This document shows positions 56,338 through 64,000 of a stretch of DNA of 64,000 nucleotides, piece after piece. The position numbers and the translations under genes are program-made. The DNA comes from Methanobacteriota archaeon. GTDB lineage: Archaea > Thermoplasmatota > Poseidoniia > Poseidoniales > Thalassarchaeaceae. The stretch is taken from assembly GCA_004195715.1 (NCBI GenBank), contig PSPX01000011.1, forward strand, positions 1 to 64,000, read 5' to 3'. The notes under the pieces are model-generated. The model was not told where the DNA came from, did not search any database, and saw nothing but the letters and a program-made list of their open reading frames with translations. Within the stretch, counting starts at the first letter, position 1, and every line of letters starts with the position of its first letter.

Positions 56338-57267
56338 CTAAGACTCTCGCAGTCCTGCTTCGATAAGCACCCCGAGCAAAACCTCTCCGATGGCAGACGG
56401 GTCTCTGGCGATGTGGATGCCGGCTGCTTCGAAGGCTGTGAACTTCTCCTCTGCAGTTCCTTTTCCACCTGAGATGATGGCCCCTGCGTGCCCCATTCTC
56501 TTGCCCGGAGGCGCAGTGGCACCGGCGACGAAACCCACGATGGGTTTGCTGAAATTATCCGCAGCCCATGCGGCCGCATCCTCCTCGGCGGTGCCGCCAA
56601 TCTCACCAATCAGAACCACTGCCTCTGTGTCCGAATCCTCTTCGAAGGCGGCTAGGCAGTCGATGAAACCGGTCCCGCTGACCGGATCGCCACCGATGCC
56701 GATGCAAGTGGTCTGCCCCTCACCTATGCTCATTGTCTGAGCCACAGCCTCGTAGGTCAACGTGCCTGACTTGGAGATGATTCCTATCCTGCCCTTGGCG
56801 TGGATGTACCCCGGCATGATGCCAACCTTGCAACCACCTTGATCCCCAGGTGTGATTATTCCTGGGCAGTTGGGGCCAATCAGTCGGACTCCAGGTTTGT
56901 CAGCGATGTGGCCAATCGAGCGTACCATGTCTAGGGTTGGAATGCCCTCTGTGATGCATACGATTACGCCGCCTTCGTTGAGCTCATGGAAGGCCTCGGC
57001 GGCTTCGATGATGGCTGAAGCGGCGAATCTAGCTGGCACGTAAATCACGCTGACGTCAGCGCCAGTATCCAAGACTGCCTCGGCCATACTGTCGTAGACG
57101 GGGACTGAGCGACCGGGTAGGTCCACTGTCTGGCCGCCCTTTCCCGGAGTGACTCCGCCGACGATATCGGTGCCGTACTCGATCATCCGAGTGGCGTGAA
57201 AGGTTCCTTGACTGCCGGTGATACCCTGCACGAGCACCTTGCTATCCTCATGGACCCAGATGCTCAT
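56338..57267 (-). CDS. sucD: Succinyl-CoA synthetase alpha subunit
   Basis: [63 protein letters not shown]. Confidence 0.96.
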   Translation of the reverse strand: MSIWVHEDSKVLVQGITGSQGTFHATRMIEYGTDIVGGVTPGKGGQTVDLPGRSVPVYDSMAEAVLDTGADVSVIYVPARFAASAIIEAAEAFHELNEGGVIVCITEGIPTLDMVRSIGHIADKPGVRLIGPNCPGIITPGDQGGCKVGIMPGYIHAKGRIGIISKSGTLTYEAVAQTMSIGEGQTTCIGIGGDPVSGTGFIDCLAAFEEDSDTEAVVLIGEIGGTAEEDAAAWAADNFSKPIVGFVAGATAPPGKRMGHAGAIISGGKGTAEEKFTAFEAAGIHIARDPSAIGEVLLGVLIEAGLRES

Positions 57268-58475
57268 TAGTTCCCACCTCCGATTGCACCGACTATTGCC
57301 TCAGCACCCTCAGCGAGGGTACTGGTCGTGATGACGGCCAGGTCGCTCGACTCGAGAACTTCCTTGCCCTCCTTGTGATTGGTTCCGGAGAACCTGACCA
57401 CAAGCGGGACCTCAAGGCCAATCTCCCTAGAGGCGTTTATGATGCTGCGAGCGACCATATCGCAGCGGATGATACCGCCGAAGATGTTGACGAGGATTCC
57501 CTCGACATTGGGGTCTTCGAGGATGATGCCAAAGGCGGTTGTGATAGACTCCTTGTTGGCTCCGCCGCCAATATCGAGGAAGTTCGCTGGCTCACCGCCA
57601 TACAGTTTGATGACATCCATCGAGGCCATCGCGAGGCCAGCGCCGTTGACCAAGCAGCCGATGTTGCCGTCGAGTTTGACATAGGATAGGCCGGACTGAT
57701 TCGCCCTGACCTCAACCTCCTCTTCCTCGGAGAGGTCACGTAATTCATCCCTCCAAGGGTGCCTGAACGATGCATTGTCATCGAAGCTGACCTTCGAGTC
57801 CAACGCGACCATGATGCCACCCTCGGTTCGGACGAGTGGGTTGATCTCAATCATGGAGCAGTCTCGCTCGACGAACATCCCCTCTAGTTGACCAATCATC
57901 TCGACGAAGGAGTCGTGGGCCGATCCTGTAAGTCCCAGTGAGTCAGCGAGGGAGTCCTTCTGCTCGTCCTGCAGGCCCTCTCTAGGATCCACCCAGGCCT
58001 TGTGGATAGCCTCGGGAGTGTTCTCTGCCACTTCCTCGATATCCATGCCGCCCTCAGTCGATACCATGATCAGGACAGAGTCAGCCTCCCGGTCGACCAG
58101 TAGGGCGAGGTAGTACTCGTGGGCGATGGCACAGCCAGCCTCGATATACAGGTTGTTGACCATCTTGCCAGCGGGTCCAGTCTGCTTGGTGACTAGTCTG
58201 TGTCCGAGAATGTTTGAGGCGTAGTTCTCGACCTCCTTGCGAGAGAACGCGATCTTCACACCGCCCTCCATCACCAACTCGCCAGTGTCCGGAGAGTACA
58301 GGCTGCCTTTGCCCCTGCCACCGGCGTGAATCTGACTCTTGACTGCGACTACCTTAGAGCTCAGCGAATCATAGGCTGCGAGGGCTTGCTCGACGCTGGT
58401 GCAGTGAACACCGTCCTGAACTGCGATACCTGACTCCCTGAACAGGGCTTTGCCCTGATACTCGTGGATATTCAC
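57267..58475 (-). CDS. sucC: Succinyl-CoA synthetase beta subunit
   Basis: [50 protein letters not shown] start inferred. Confidence 0.95.
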   Translation of the reverse strand: MNIHEYQGKALFRESGIAVQDGVHCTSVEQALAAYDSLSSKVVAVKSQIHAGGRGKGSLYSPDTGELVMEGGVKIAFSRKEVENYASNILGHRLVTKQTGPAGKMVNNLYIEAGCAIAHEYYLALLVDREADSVLIMVSTEGGMDIEEVAENTPEAIHKAWVDPREGLQDEQKDSLADSLGLTGSAHDSFVEMIGQLEGMFVERDCSMIEINPLVRTEGGIMVALDSKVSFDDNASFRHPWRDELRDLSEEEEVEVRANQSGLSYVKLDGNIGCLVNGAGLAMASMDVIKLYGGEPANFLDIGGGANKESITTAFGIILEDPNVEGILVNIFGGIIRCDMVARSIINASREIGLEVPLVVRFSGTNHKEGKEVLESSDLAVITTSTLAEGAEAIVGAIGGGN

Positions 58476-58573
58476 GACCCGGCGACCCCCGCGCCATCTT
58501 TCAACGATGCGCATGCACGCCGTGTGTGGCGCGGACGCGAAGCGCTCAAACGCGGCCACACGCCCGACAGGGT

Positions 58574-59533
58574 ATGGACGTCATAGTTCTGGCCGGGGGC
58601 TTCGGCACAAGGCTGCGACCGTGGACAGAGGGACGGGCCAAGCCGCTGCTACCGCTTCTCGACAAGACCCTGCTGGAGCGGGTGGTTGAGGCAGTTCCTC
58701 CAGAGATGGTCAACAGAGTAGTGGTCGCTGCTGGATATGGAATCGACGAGATGGAATCTTTCTTCGAAGGCTCGAGCATGCCCTATGATGTCGTATTATC
58801 AATCGAGCAAGAGGCCATGGGAACGGGCGGTGCGGTGGCGTTGGCGCGGCAGCACCTCAGCGGAGATGGCCCAGTTCTCGTGCTCAATGGGGACCTAATC
58901 TCAAGCGTTGATGTGGCCGCTCTGGCCGCTCATCATACGGCAACAGGCGCCAAGGTCACGCTGTCCCTTTGGGAGGTCGAGGACCCGAGTCGCTTCGGGG
59001 TCTGCGATCTCGACGAGTCGGGCATGATTGGTAGGTTCCAAGAGAAACCGGAGCCGGGCACAGAGTTCTCCAATCTAATCAACGCAGGGTGCTATCTAAT
59101 CGAGCGTGACGTGTTGAGTAATCTTTCCAGTGACAAGCACAGCATGGAGCGCGAGGTCTTCCCCGGTCTCGCCGAGGCAGGAGGGATGGCCGGCCTCGCG
59201 TTCACCGGCTACTTCGTCGATGCCGGCACTCCAGACTCGTTCATCGAGGCCGCACAGGTATGCATAGCAAACGGCCGCTACGACAGCGGCCGTGTTGAGG
59301 GCGATTCATGGTTCGGAGAAGACTCCAACTGCTTCGGCACGGTACACTCCTCCTCTATCGGTCCGGGATGCAACATCGCGGAGGGCGCTTCGCTGTCCGA
59401 TTGCGTCGTCTTGTCGGGGGTGAACATAGGGACAGGGGCCCGACTAGATGGTTGTCTAGTGGGCCAGGGTGCCAATGTAGGCCCTGACTCGAATTATTCT
59501 GGTCTTGTGATAGGCCACGGTGCGTCTGTTTAG
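58574..59533 (+). CDS. Sugar nucleotidyltransferase (NTP_transferase + left-handed beta-helix)
   Basis: MDVIVLAGGFGTRLRPWTEGRAKPLLPLLDKTLLERVVE; hexapeptide-like C-terminus. Confidence 0.92.
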   Translation: MDVIVLAGGFGTRLRPWTEGRAKPLLPLLDKTLLERVVEAVPPEMVNRVVVAAGYGIDEMESFFEGSSMPYDVVLSIEQEAMGTGGAVALARQHLSGDGPVLVLNGDLISSVDVAALAAHHTATGAKVTLSLWEVEDPSRFGVCDLDESGMIGRFQEKPEPGTEFSNLINAGCYLIERDVLSNLSSDKHSMEREVFPGLAEAGGMAGLAFTGYFVDAGTPDSFIEAAQVCIANGRYDSGRVEGDSWFGEDSNCFGTVHSSSIGPGCNIAEGASLSDCVVLSGVNIGTGARLDGCLVGQGANVGPDSNYSGLVIGHGASV

Positions 59534-59576
59534 GCCGGGAAAAACCGCAAATACCGGACCGATTGAGGCCAGTAGG

Positions 59577-62372
59577 ATGCCCGGCTTCGGCAACATCGGT
59601 TTTTCGGGCAAATTGCGTCCTTCGCAAGTAGCCTCATCGCAGATAATCGAAAACCAACTCTCGACCGGAGAGAAGAAACTCCTGATTGTGGCGCCGCCCG
59701 GCTCTGGCAAGACAGTCCTCGGCCTGTACGTCTGGTCCGACTTGATTAGGAAACCCACTCTGGTCCTCAGTCCAAATTCTGCCATCCAAGCACAATGGAT
59801 TGCGCGTGCGAAGGAACTCTTCGAGCTGGATGGCAGGGAAGCCGATATTGGGACCAATCCGAAGGACCCTGGAATCCTGACCTCACTGACCTACCAATCG
59901 GTGACAATGCCATCCAAGGGAGGCGATAATTTGGACGAGGCGGCAATCGATATCTGGAAGGCCAAGCTGATGGAGCCGGACAACACTGGAACCTGCCAAG
60001 CTGAGGATGCAGAGTCTGCGATGGCCTGGATTGTCGATCTTCAGGACAAGAACTCGGAGTACTACTCGGAGAGATTGGGATTCTACCGCAAGAAGGTTCG
60101 AGATGATTTAGCTCAGCACGGCAATGCACTGTGGATACTCCACGAGTCATCGAAGGAGAATCTCAGGAGATTATCGGAGGTGGGCATCGGTCTGATTATC
60201 CTAGACGAGTGCCATCATCTGATGGAGCACTGGGGCAGGGTCCTAGTTGAGATGAGGGAATTATTTGGAGACCCCGTGATACTCGGGCTCACAGCGACCC
60301 CTCCGGATATTGATTCTGCCAGTGCATCGTCCGCAGATATGTACTCAGAGTTCTTCGGCGAAGTCGACTATGAGGTACCGGTTCCTGCTTTGGTCCGTGA
60401 TGGTAATCTGGCTCCATATCAGGATCTCGCCTACTTCGTGCGCCCGACTCAGGACGAATTGAGATACATCGCCAATGTAGATGACGAATTCAACAAACTA
60501 GTCAGCCAGATTAGCTTGGGCTCCGATAAAGAAGAGAAAGGACGAACTCCTCCTCTGGAAATCTGGCTAGCTCAGACCTTGGACGAACTCCTCCTCCCAA
60601 GCGGATCTGCCAAGGATTGGGGCTCCTTCAGCAGAAGGGACCCTACTCTATCTCGACTGGCTCCGCTCTATCTATCTTACAAGGGACTCAGCCTACCTCC
60701 TGGGGTCCCGGCCCCAATCGAGTTAGGTATTGAGCAGTGGAACCAGCATGACATGATTCCTCTGCTTGACAGGTACATCAGGAACGGCTTGATGCGCTCG
60801 AAGAGCAAGAAGGACCACGCTCTCGCCGATGACGCCAAGCAGAAGCTCAGGATGCTGGGAGTCCAAATCACTGAGTCCGGGGCTAGAGCATGCGCCTCTC
60901 CGGTTGGCAGAGTGATGGCATACGCCAATGCGAAGTACGATGCCCTCAGGGATGTCCTCAATGCCGAGATGCAGGCACTAGGGTCTGACATCAGGGCAGT
61001 TGTAGTGACGGATTTCGAGAAGACCTCGGCAACCGCTATCGTCGAAGGTGTGCTAGACAAGGGCGCAGGAGGGGCTGTAGCGGCCTATCGGGCCATTCTT
61101 GAGTCCGATTCGACTGACATTCTGGATCCCGTTCTGATGACCGGTTCCACCGTGCTTGTGGATGACGACCTCTTGGAGAGGATATTTCCCAGATTTGAGC
61201 AATGGGTAGAGGAGCGCAATCTTGACATCAAATTCGATTACATCGAACGTGATGGCTTCATGGAAATCCGTGGGAGTGGTGAGCATTGGCAGCCGCGATA
61301 TTACACGATGATGATTACCGAACTCTTCCAAGAAGGAATCACCAAATGCATCGTCGGGACTAGGGGCTTGCTCGGCGAGGGTTGGGATGCCAGTCGGATT
61401 AACGTCCTGATTGACCTGACCACGGTGACAACAAGCATGAGCATCAACCAACTGAGGGGGAGGTCCTTCAGGCTGGACAAGGAATGGCCCGAGAAGGTCG
61501 CAAACAACTGGGACATCGTCTGTTTGGCAGAGGAGTTCAGTAAGGGGTTCGATGACTATGACCGATTCAAGCAGAAGCACAGGCAGTTGTATGGCGTCTG
61601 CGATGATGGGGCCATAGAGAAGGGCGTGGGACATGTCCACGCGGCCTTCACCGAAGTTCGCCCAGAGGGGATATCGGAGAATCTAGCGGTCTTCAACGAG
61701 GATATGATTAGGAGGGCGAGGAATAGGCCTCGTTCCAGGGATCTGTGGAATGTTGGGGTGCCCTTCAATGCGGTCCCGAAGGAAGCATTGGAGATGAAGA
61801 CGGAAGGATTCGCACAAGGATTTCCTCCTGCGAGGAACATAGGTTCTGCCCAGTGGACTGACGAGTCATTGATCATGGCGATTGCAGACGCCGTCGCCTC
61901 ATCGTTGATGGAGGTCGGAGAGATTAGTCCTGTTGCATCAAGAGTAGCAGGTGGGAGCCGTTCGGGAGGATGGGTCAGGACCTATTTAGAAGGCCCCTCA
62001 GAGGAGGACTCGGAGATCTTCGCCAAGGCGATGCAAGAGGTTTTGGGGCCGCTCGACAACCCACGTTACATAATATCGAGAGATGTCAAGTACATCACCG
62101 ATAACTGGCTGAGCAACCTGCTTCCCGAAGTACTGGCCAAGTACTTCAGGGGTACGAAGAATGAGTTAGTCATGTTTCACGCTGTACCCAAGCTGATGTC
62201 TAGGAACAAGGAGAGGGTCGCAGTATTCCAGAGATACTGGAATCTGAAGGTCAGTCCCGGAGAGGTGGTCTATGGGCACAGCCAATCGGGTAAGGAACGG
62301 GTTGACCTCGTTAAGAGAGCAGGGTATTCTCCGCCATCAATCAACTTCCACAGTAAGAGCGTCTTCGTGTGA
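59577..62372 (+). CDS. Superfamily II DNA/RNA helicase with long unassigned C-terminus
   Basis: LIVAPPGSGKTVLGLYV (Walker A), LIILDECHHLMEHWG (DECH), LGLTATPPD, GTRGLLGEGWDASRINVLIDL, SINQLRGRSFRLD. Start may be 59520. Confidence 0.85.
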   Translation: MPGFGNIGFSGKLRPSQVASSQIIENQLSTGEKKLLIVAPPGSGKTVLGLYVWSDLIRKPTLVLSPNSAIQAQWIARAKELFELDGREADIGTNPKDPGILTSLTYQSVTMPSKGGDNLDEAAIDIWKAKLMEPDNTGTCQAEDAESAMAWIVDLQDKNSEYYSERLGFYRKKVRDDLAQHGNALWILHESSKENLRRLSEVGIGLIILDECHHLMEHWGRVLVEMRELFGDPVILGLTATPPDIDSASASSADMYSEFFGEVDYEVPVPALVRDGNLAPYQDLAYFVRPTQDELRYIANVDDEFNKLVSQISLGSDKEEKGRTPPLEIWLAQTLDELLLPSGSAKDWGSFSRRDPTLSRLAPLYLSYKGLSLPPGVPAPIELGIEQWNQHDMIPLLDRYIRNGLMRSKSKKDHALADDAKQKLRMLGVQITESGARACASPVGRVMAYANAKYDALRDVLNAEMQALGSDIRAVVVTDFEKTSATAIVEGVLDKGAGGAVAAYRAILESDSTDILDPVLMTGSTVLVDDDLLERIFPRFEQWVEERNLDIKFDYIERDGFMEIRGSGEHWQPRYYTMMITELFQEGITKCIVGTRGLLGEGWDASRINVLIDLTTVTTSMSINQLRGRSFRLDKEWPEKVANNWDIVCLAEEFSKGFDDYDRFKQKHRQLYGVCDDGAIEKGVGHVHAAFTEVRPEGISENLAVFNEDMIRRARNRPRSRDLWNVGVPFNAVPKEALEMKTEGFAQGFPPARNIGSAQWTDESLIMAIADAVASSLMEVGEISPVASRVAGGSRSGGWVRTYLEGPSEEDSEIFAKAMQEVLGPLDNPRYIISRDVKYITDNWLSNLLPEVLAKYFRGTKNELVMFHAVPKLMSRNKERVAVFQRYWNLKVSPGEVVYGHSQSGKERVDLVKRAGYSPPSINFHSKSVFV

Positions 62373-62373
62373 G

Positions 62374-62973
62374 TCAAGACTCGCAATTGCTACAGTGCAC
62401 CGAAGATCCAGCATGGCTCTGGCAAAACCTCTTCCTGCAGGTGAAGCACCTAAAGTCGAAGGCAGTCACGGCAGTCGAGCACCCCGCTTCTCCACACGCA
62501 TCCTCAGAACCCACCTCTATCGTCGAGGGAGTGGGTGAGGGCTCCATCTCAACGACCGTCTTGGGACTAGCATCACTTACTACTCCCTCATCGCCAGAAT
62601 ATCCCTCTTCCCACCAGTCGTCCCCCACTGTCTCGGGCTCCTTGCTAAGCTCCTCCTTGAGTCCAAGTGTTTTGATTACGTAAGGGCTCGAGAAGAAACG
62701 CTCCGGATTAGCCACGCCAAACTCATTCAATATGCGAATCCCATCTTCACGAGATTCGACTGCCCCACCCAGAACAGAATTAATCAGTCTGTTATAGGCA
62801 TCAACCAGTGGCTTCCGAGGCTTCCGAGGTTTCACTGCGGTAGACTCGCTTTTGATGAAAAACCACCAGAACAAGGCGAGGATGATAATTGTCGGAACCG
62901 GATAGTTTACCAAACCCCAAATTATTGCCCAACAGATGTAGAATATGCCTTCGATTGCGGCGGCATCTGTCAA
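62374..62973 (-). CDS. Membrane-anchored protein with C-terminal AN1-type zinc finger
   Basis: TM segment YPVPTIIILALFWWFFI; C-terminal CGEAGCSTAVTAFDFRCFTCRKRFCQSHAGSSVHC fits C-x4-C-x9-C-x2-C-x4-C-x2-H-x5-H-x-C. Confidence 0.75.
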   Translation of the reverse strand: MTDAAAIEGIFYICWAIIWGLVNYPVPTIIILALFWWFFIKSESTAVKPRKPRKPLVDAYNRLINSVLGGAVESREDGIRILNEFGVANPERFFSSPYVIKTLGLKEELSKEPETVGDDWWEEGYSGDEGVVSDASPKTVVEMEPSPTPSTIEVGSEDACGEAGCSTAVTAFDFRCFTCRKRFCQSHAGSSVHCSNCES

Positions 62974-62993
62974 CTAGCACAACTCCTTCGAAT

Positions 62994-63022
62994 GACCCCG
63001 GCGCTGTCCCGGCGCCGGGGTC
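62994..63022. other. Intergenic hairpin, 11-bp stem / 7-nt loop (GACCCCGGCGC-TGTCCCG-GCGCCGGGGTC)
   Basis: Perfect inverted repeat in the spacer downstream of the primase gene and upstream of the AN1 gene (both minus strand). Confidence 0.9.
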
Positions 63023-63123
63023 GGTGAGGTACTAGCCAAAGTGAATGCGTAGCATTCTGCAGTCATTGCCCTCGCGGGCTCCTTCCTTGGGACAATGCGG
63101 GGTTGGTACCTCGGACGATAAAC

Positions 63124-64000
63124 TCAACCCCGGACAGCGACCCTGATGGACGCCTCTGAGTTTCCAGCAACGTCCCCCTCGCCCTGTCTGATGGGCAACC
63201 CGAGGCGCTTGCACAACTCGAGGTGCGGTGCCGACCACGGGTGCAAGCAGCGCTCGCTGGTCTCGTAGCCGAGCACGGTGATGGGCTCAAGCTCACCTTC
63301 CCAGCCATCATCATCCATCTTCCCAGTGATTCTGACCCATGAGTGGTCGAACCGCCTAATTTCGTGGGATAGTTGGTGCAGTCCCGCGCGGGGCAGGCGG
63401 GCCATCAGAAAATCTCGCGGGATTGCCCGCGGCACGATGGCAAGCCCCCTTTCCCCGTCGTGCAGATAGGCCACCGGTCCGATGTCCATCGCATCGAATG
63501 CCACCTGGGCCTTCTCGATGGACTCCGTCACGTCTCCCCACTTACTGGGCAGCCAAGTCACCACTGCTGAACGATCCTTGGTACCTGCCACGTGACTGCT
63601 CACCTCCAAGCTCGCGTATTCTGGACCATGGTCAGCCTGTTTTCGGGGCCGTTTTTCCCTTCTTCCGGGCAGCCTGAGTCTTGGCAGCGAAATCGGTGGG
63701 CGGGCGGGCAGCCTGACCGCCATCGGGTGACGAGGGATTGAATTGACCCACTCCGCTACAGGGCACTCGAGCCATCCCTCCTCGAGTATCGTACATTCCC
63801 AGCCCGTTGAACCGTGCACAGTACCGGGCAGCCTGATGATGCGGCGAGTATCGGCGGTGACTACCGGGTCGACTGGATGACCAGCTTCAATCACGCTGTC
63901 GAGCAAGGTCTTGCGTTGTTCGCGTACAGCCTCCTCGCGCTTGGTGGGGCTAGGTTCTGCGAACACGCTCCTGTCTGGGTCGTGGGCCACTAGGTGGAAT
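63124..64000 (-). CDS. priS: DNA primase small subunit, C-terminal part with long extension (runs off window)
   Basis: Minus-strand frame is open to the edge; HPVDPVVTADTRRIIRLPGTVHGSTGWECTIL matches the archaeal PriS D..VT.D..RLIRLPG(S/T).HG motif. Confidence 0.75.
   Translation of the reverse strand, partial: FHLVAHDPDRSVFAEPSPTKREEAVREQRKTLLDSVIEAGHPVDPVVTADTRRIIRLPGTVHGSTGWECTILEEGWLECPVAEWVNSIPRHPMAVRLPARPPISLPRLRLPGRREKRPRKQADHGPEYASLEVSSHVAGTKDRSAVVTWLPSKWGDVTESIEKAQVAFDAMDIGPVAYLHDGERGLAIVPRAIPRDFLMARLPRAGLHQLSHEIRRFDHSWVRITGKMDDDGWEGELEPITVLGYETSERCLHPWSAPHLELCKRLGLPIRQGEGDVAGNSEASIRVAVRG

Noticed and set aside
1-64000. CRISPR arrays, insertion sequences, prophage, rRNA, tRNA
   Set aside because: Looked for direct repeats, transposase/integrase motifs and tRNA T-arm-like sequences in the spacers; found nothing convincing. 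A tRNA covariance search was not possible here.

Overview
The window looks like chromosome from a mesophilic euryarchaeon, most likely a marine Poseidoniales/Marine Group II-type archaeon. Support: TBP, an archaeal primase small-subunit C-terminus, ABCE1/Rli1, archaeal TGT with PUA, a DUF120 riboflavin kinase, SepF, aconitase-X-type phosphomevalonate dehydratase, archaeal NMNAT, and large secreted PKD or lamin-tail proteins. Coding density is very high. No rRNA, tRNA, CRISPR array or transposase was recognised by eye. The most unusual signals are: (1) about ten short perfect hairpins in intergenic spacers, most with an 8-bp stem, 3-nt loop, 8-bp geometry (total 19 nt), whose stems are unrelated in sequence while position and geometry are kept; (2) convergent gene pairs that almost always abut or overlap, four of them sharing a TAATCA double stop; (3) three genes that each appear broken by a frameshift (a secreted lipoprotein, an ABC-2 permease with a local deletion, a CrtC/AttH-like protein); (4) a TBP with an acidic insertion in its second repeat; (5) a primase small subunit with a long unexplained C-terminal extension; (6) a Bacteroidetes-like nadE in an AT-richer patch; (7) membrane transporters carrying acidic DxDxDG-type extracytoplasmic insertions; (8) a membrane-anchored AN1 zinc finger next to a 930-950 aa SF2 helicase. 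All calls are by eye from the sequence and translations; no database search was run.
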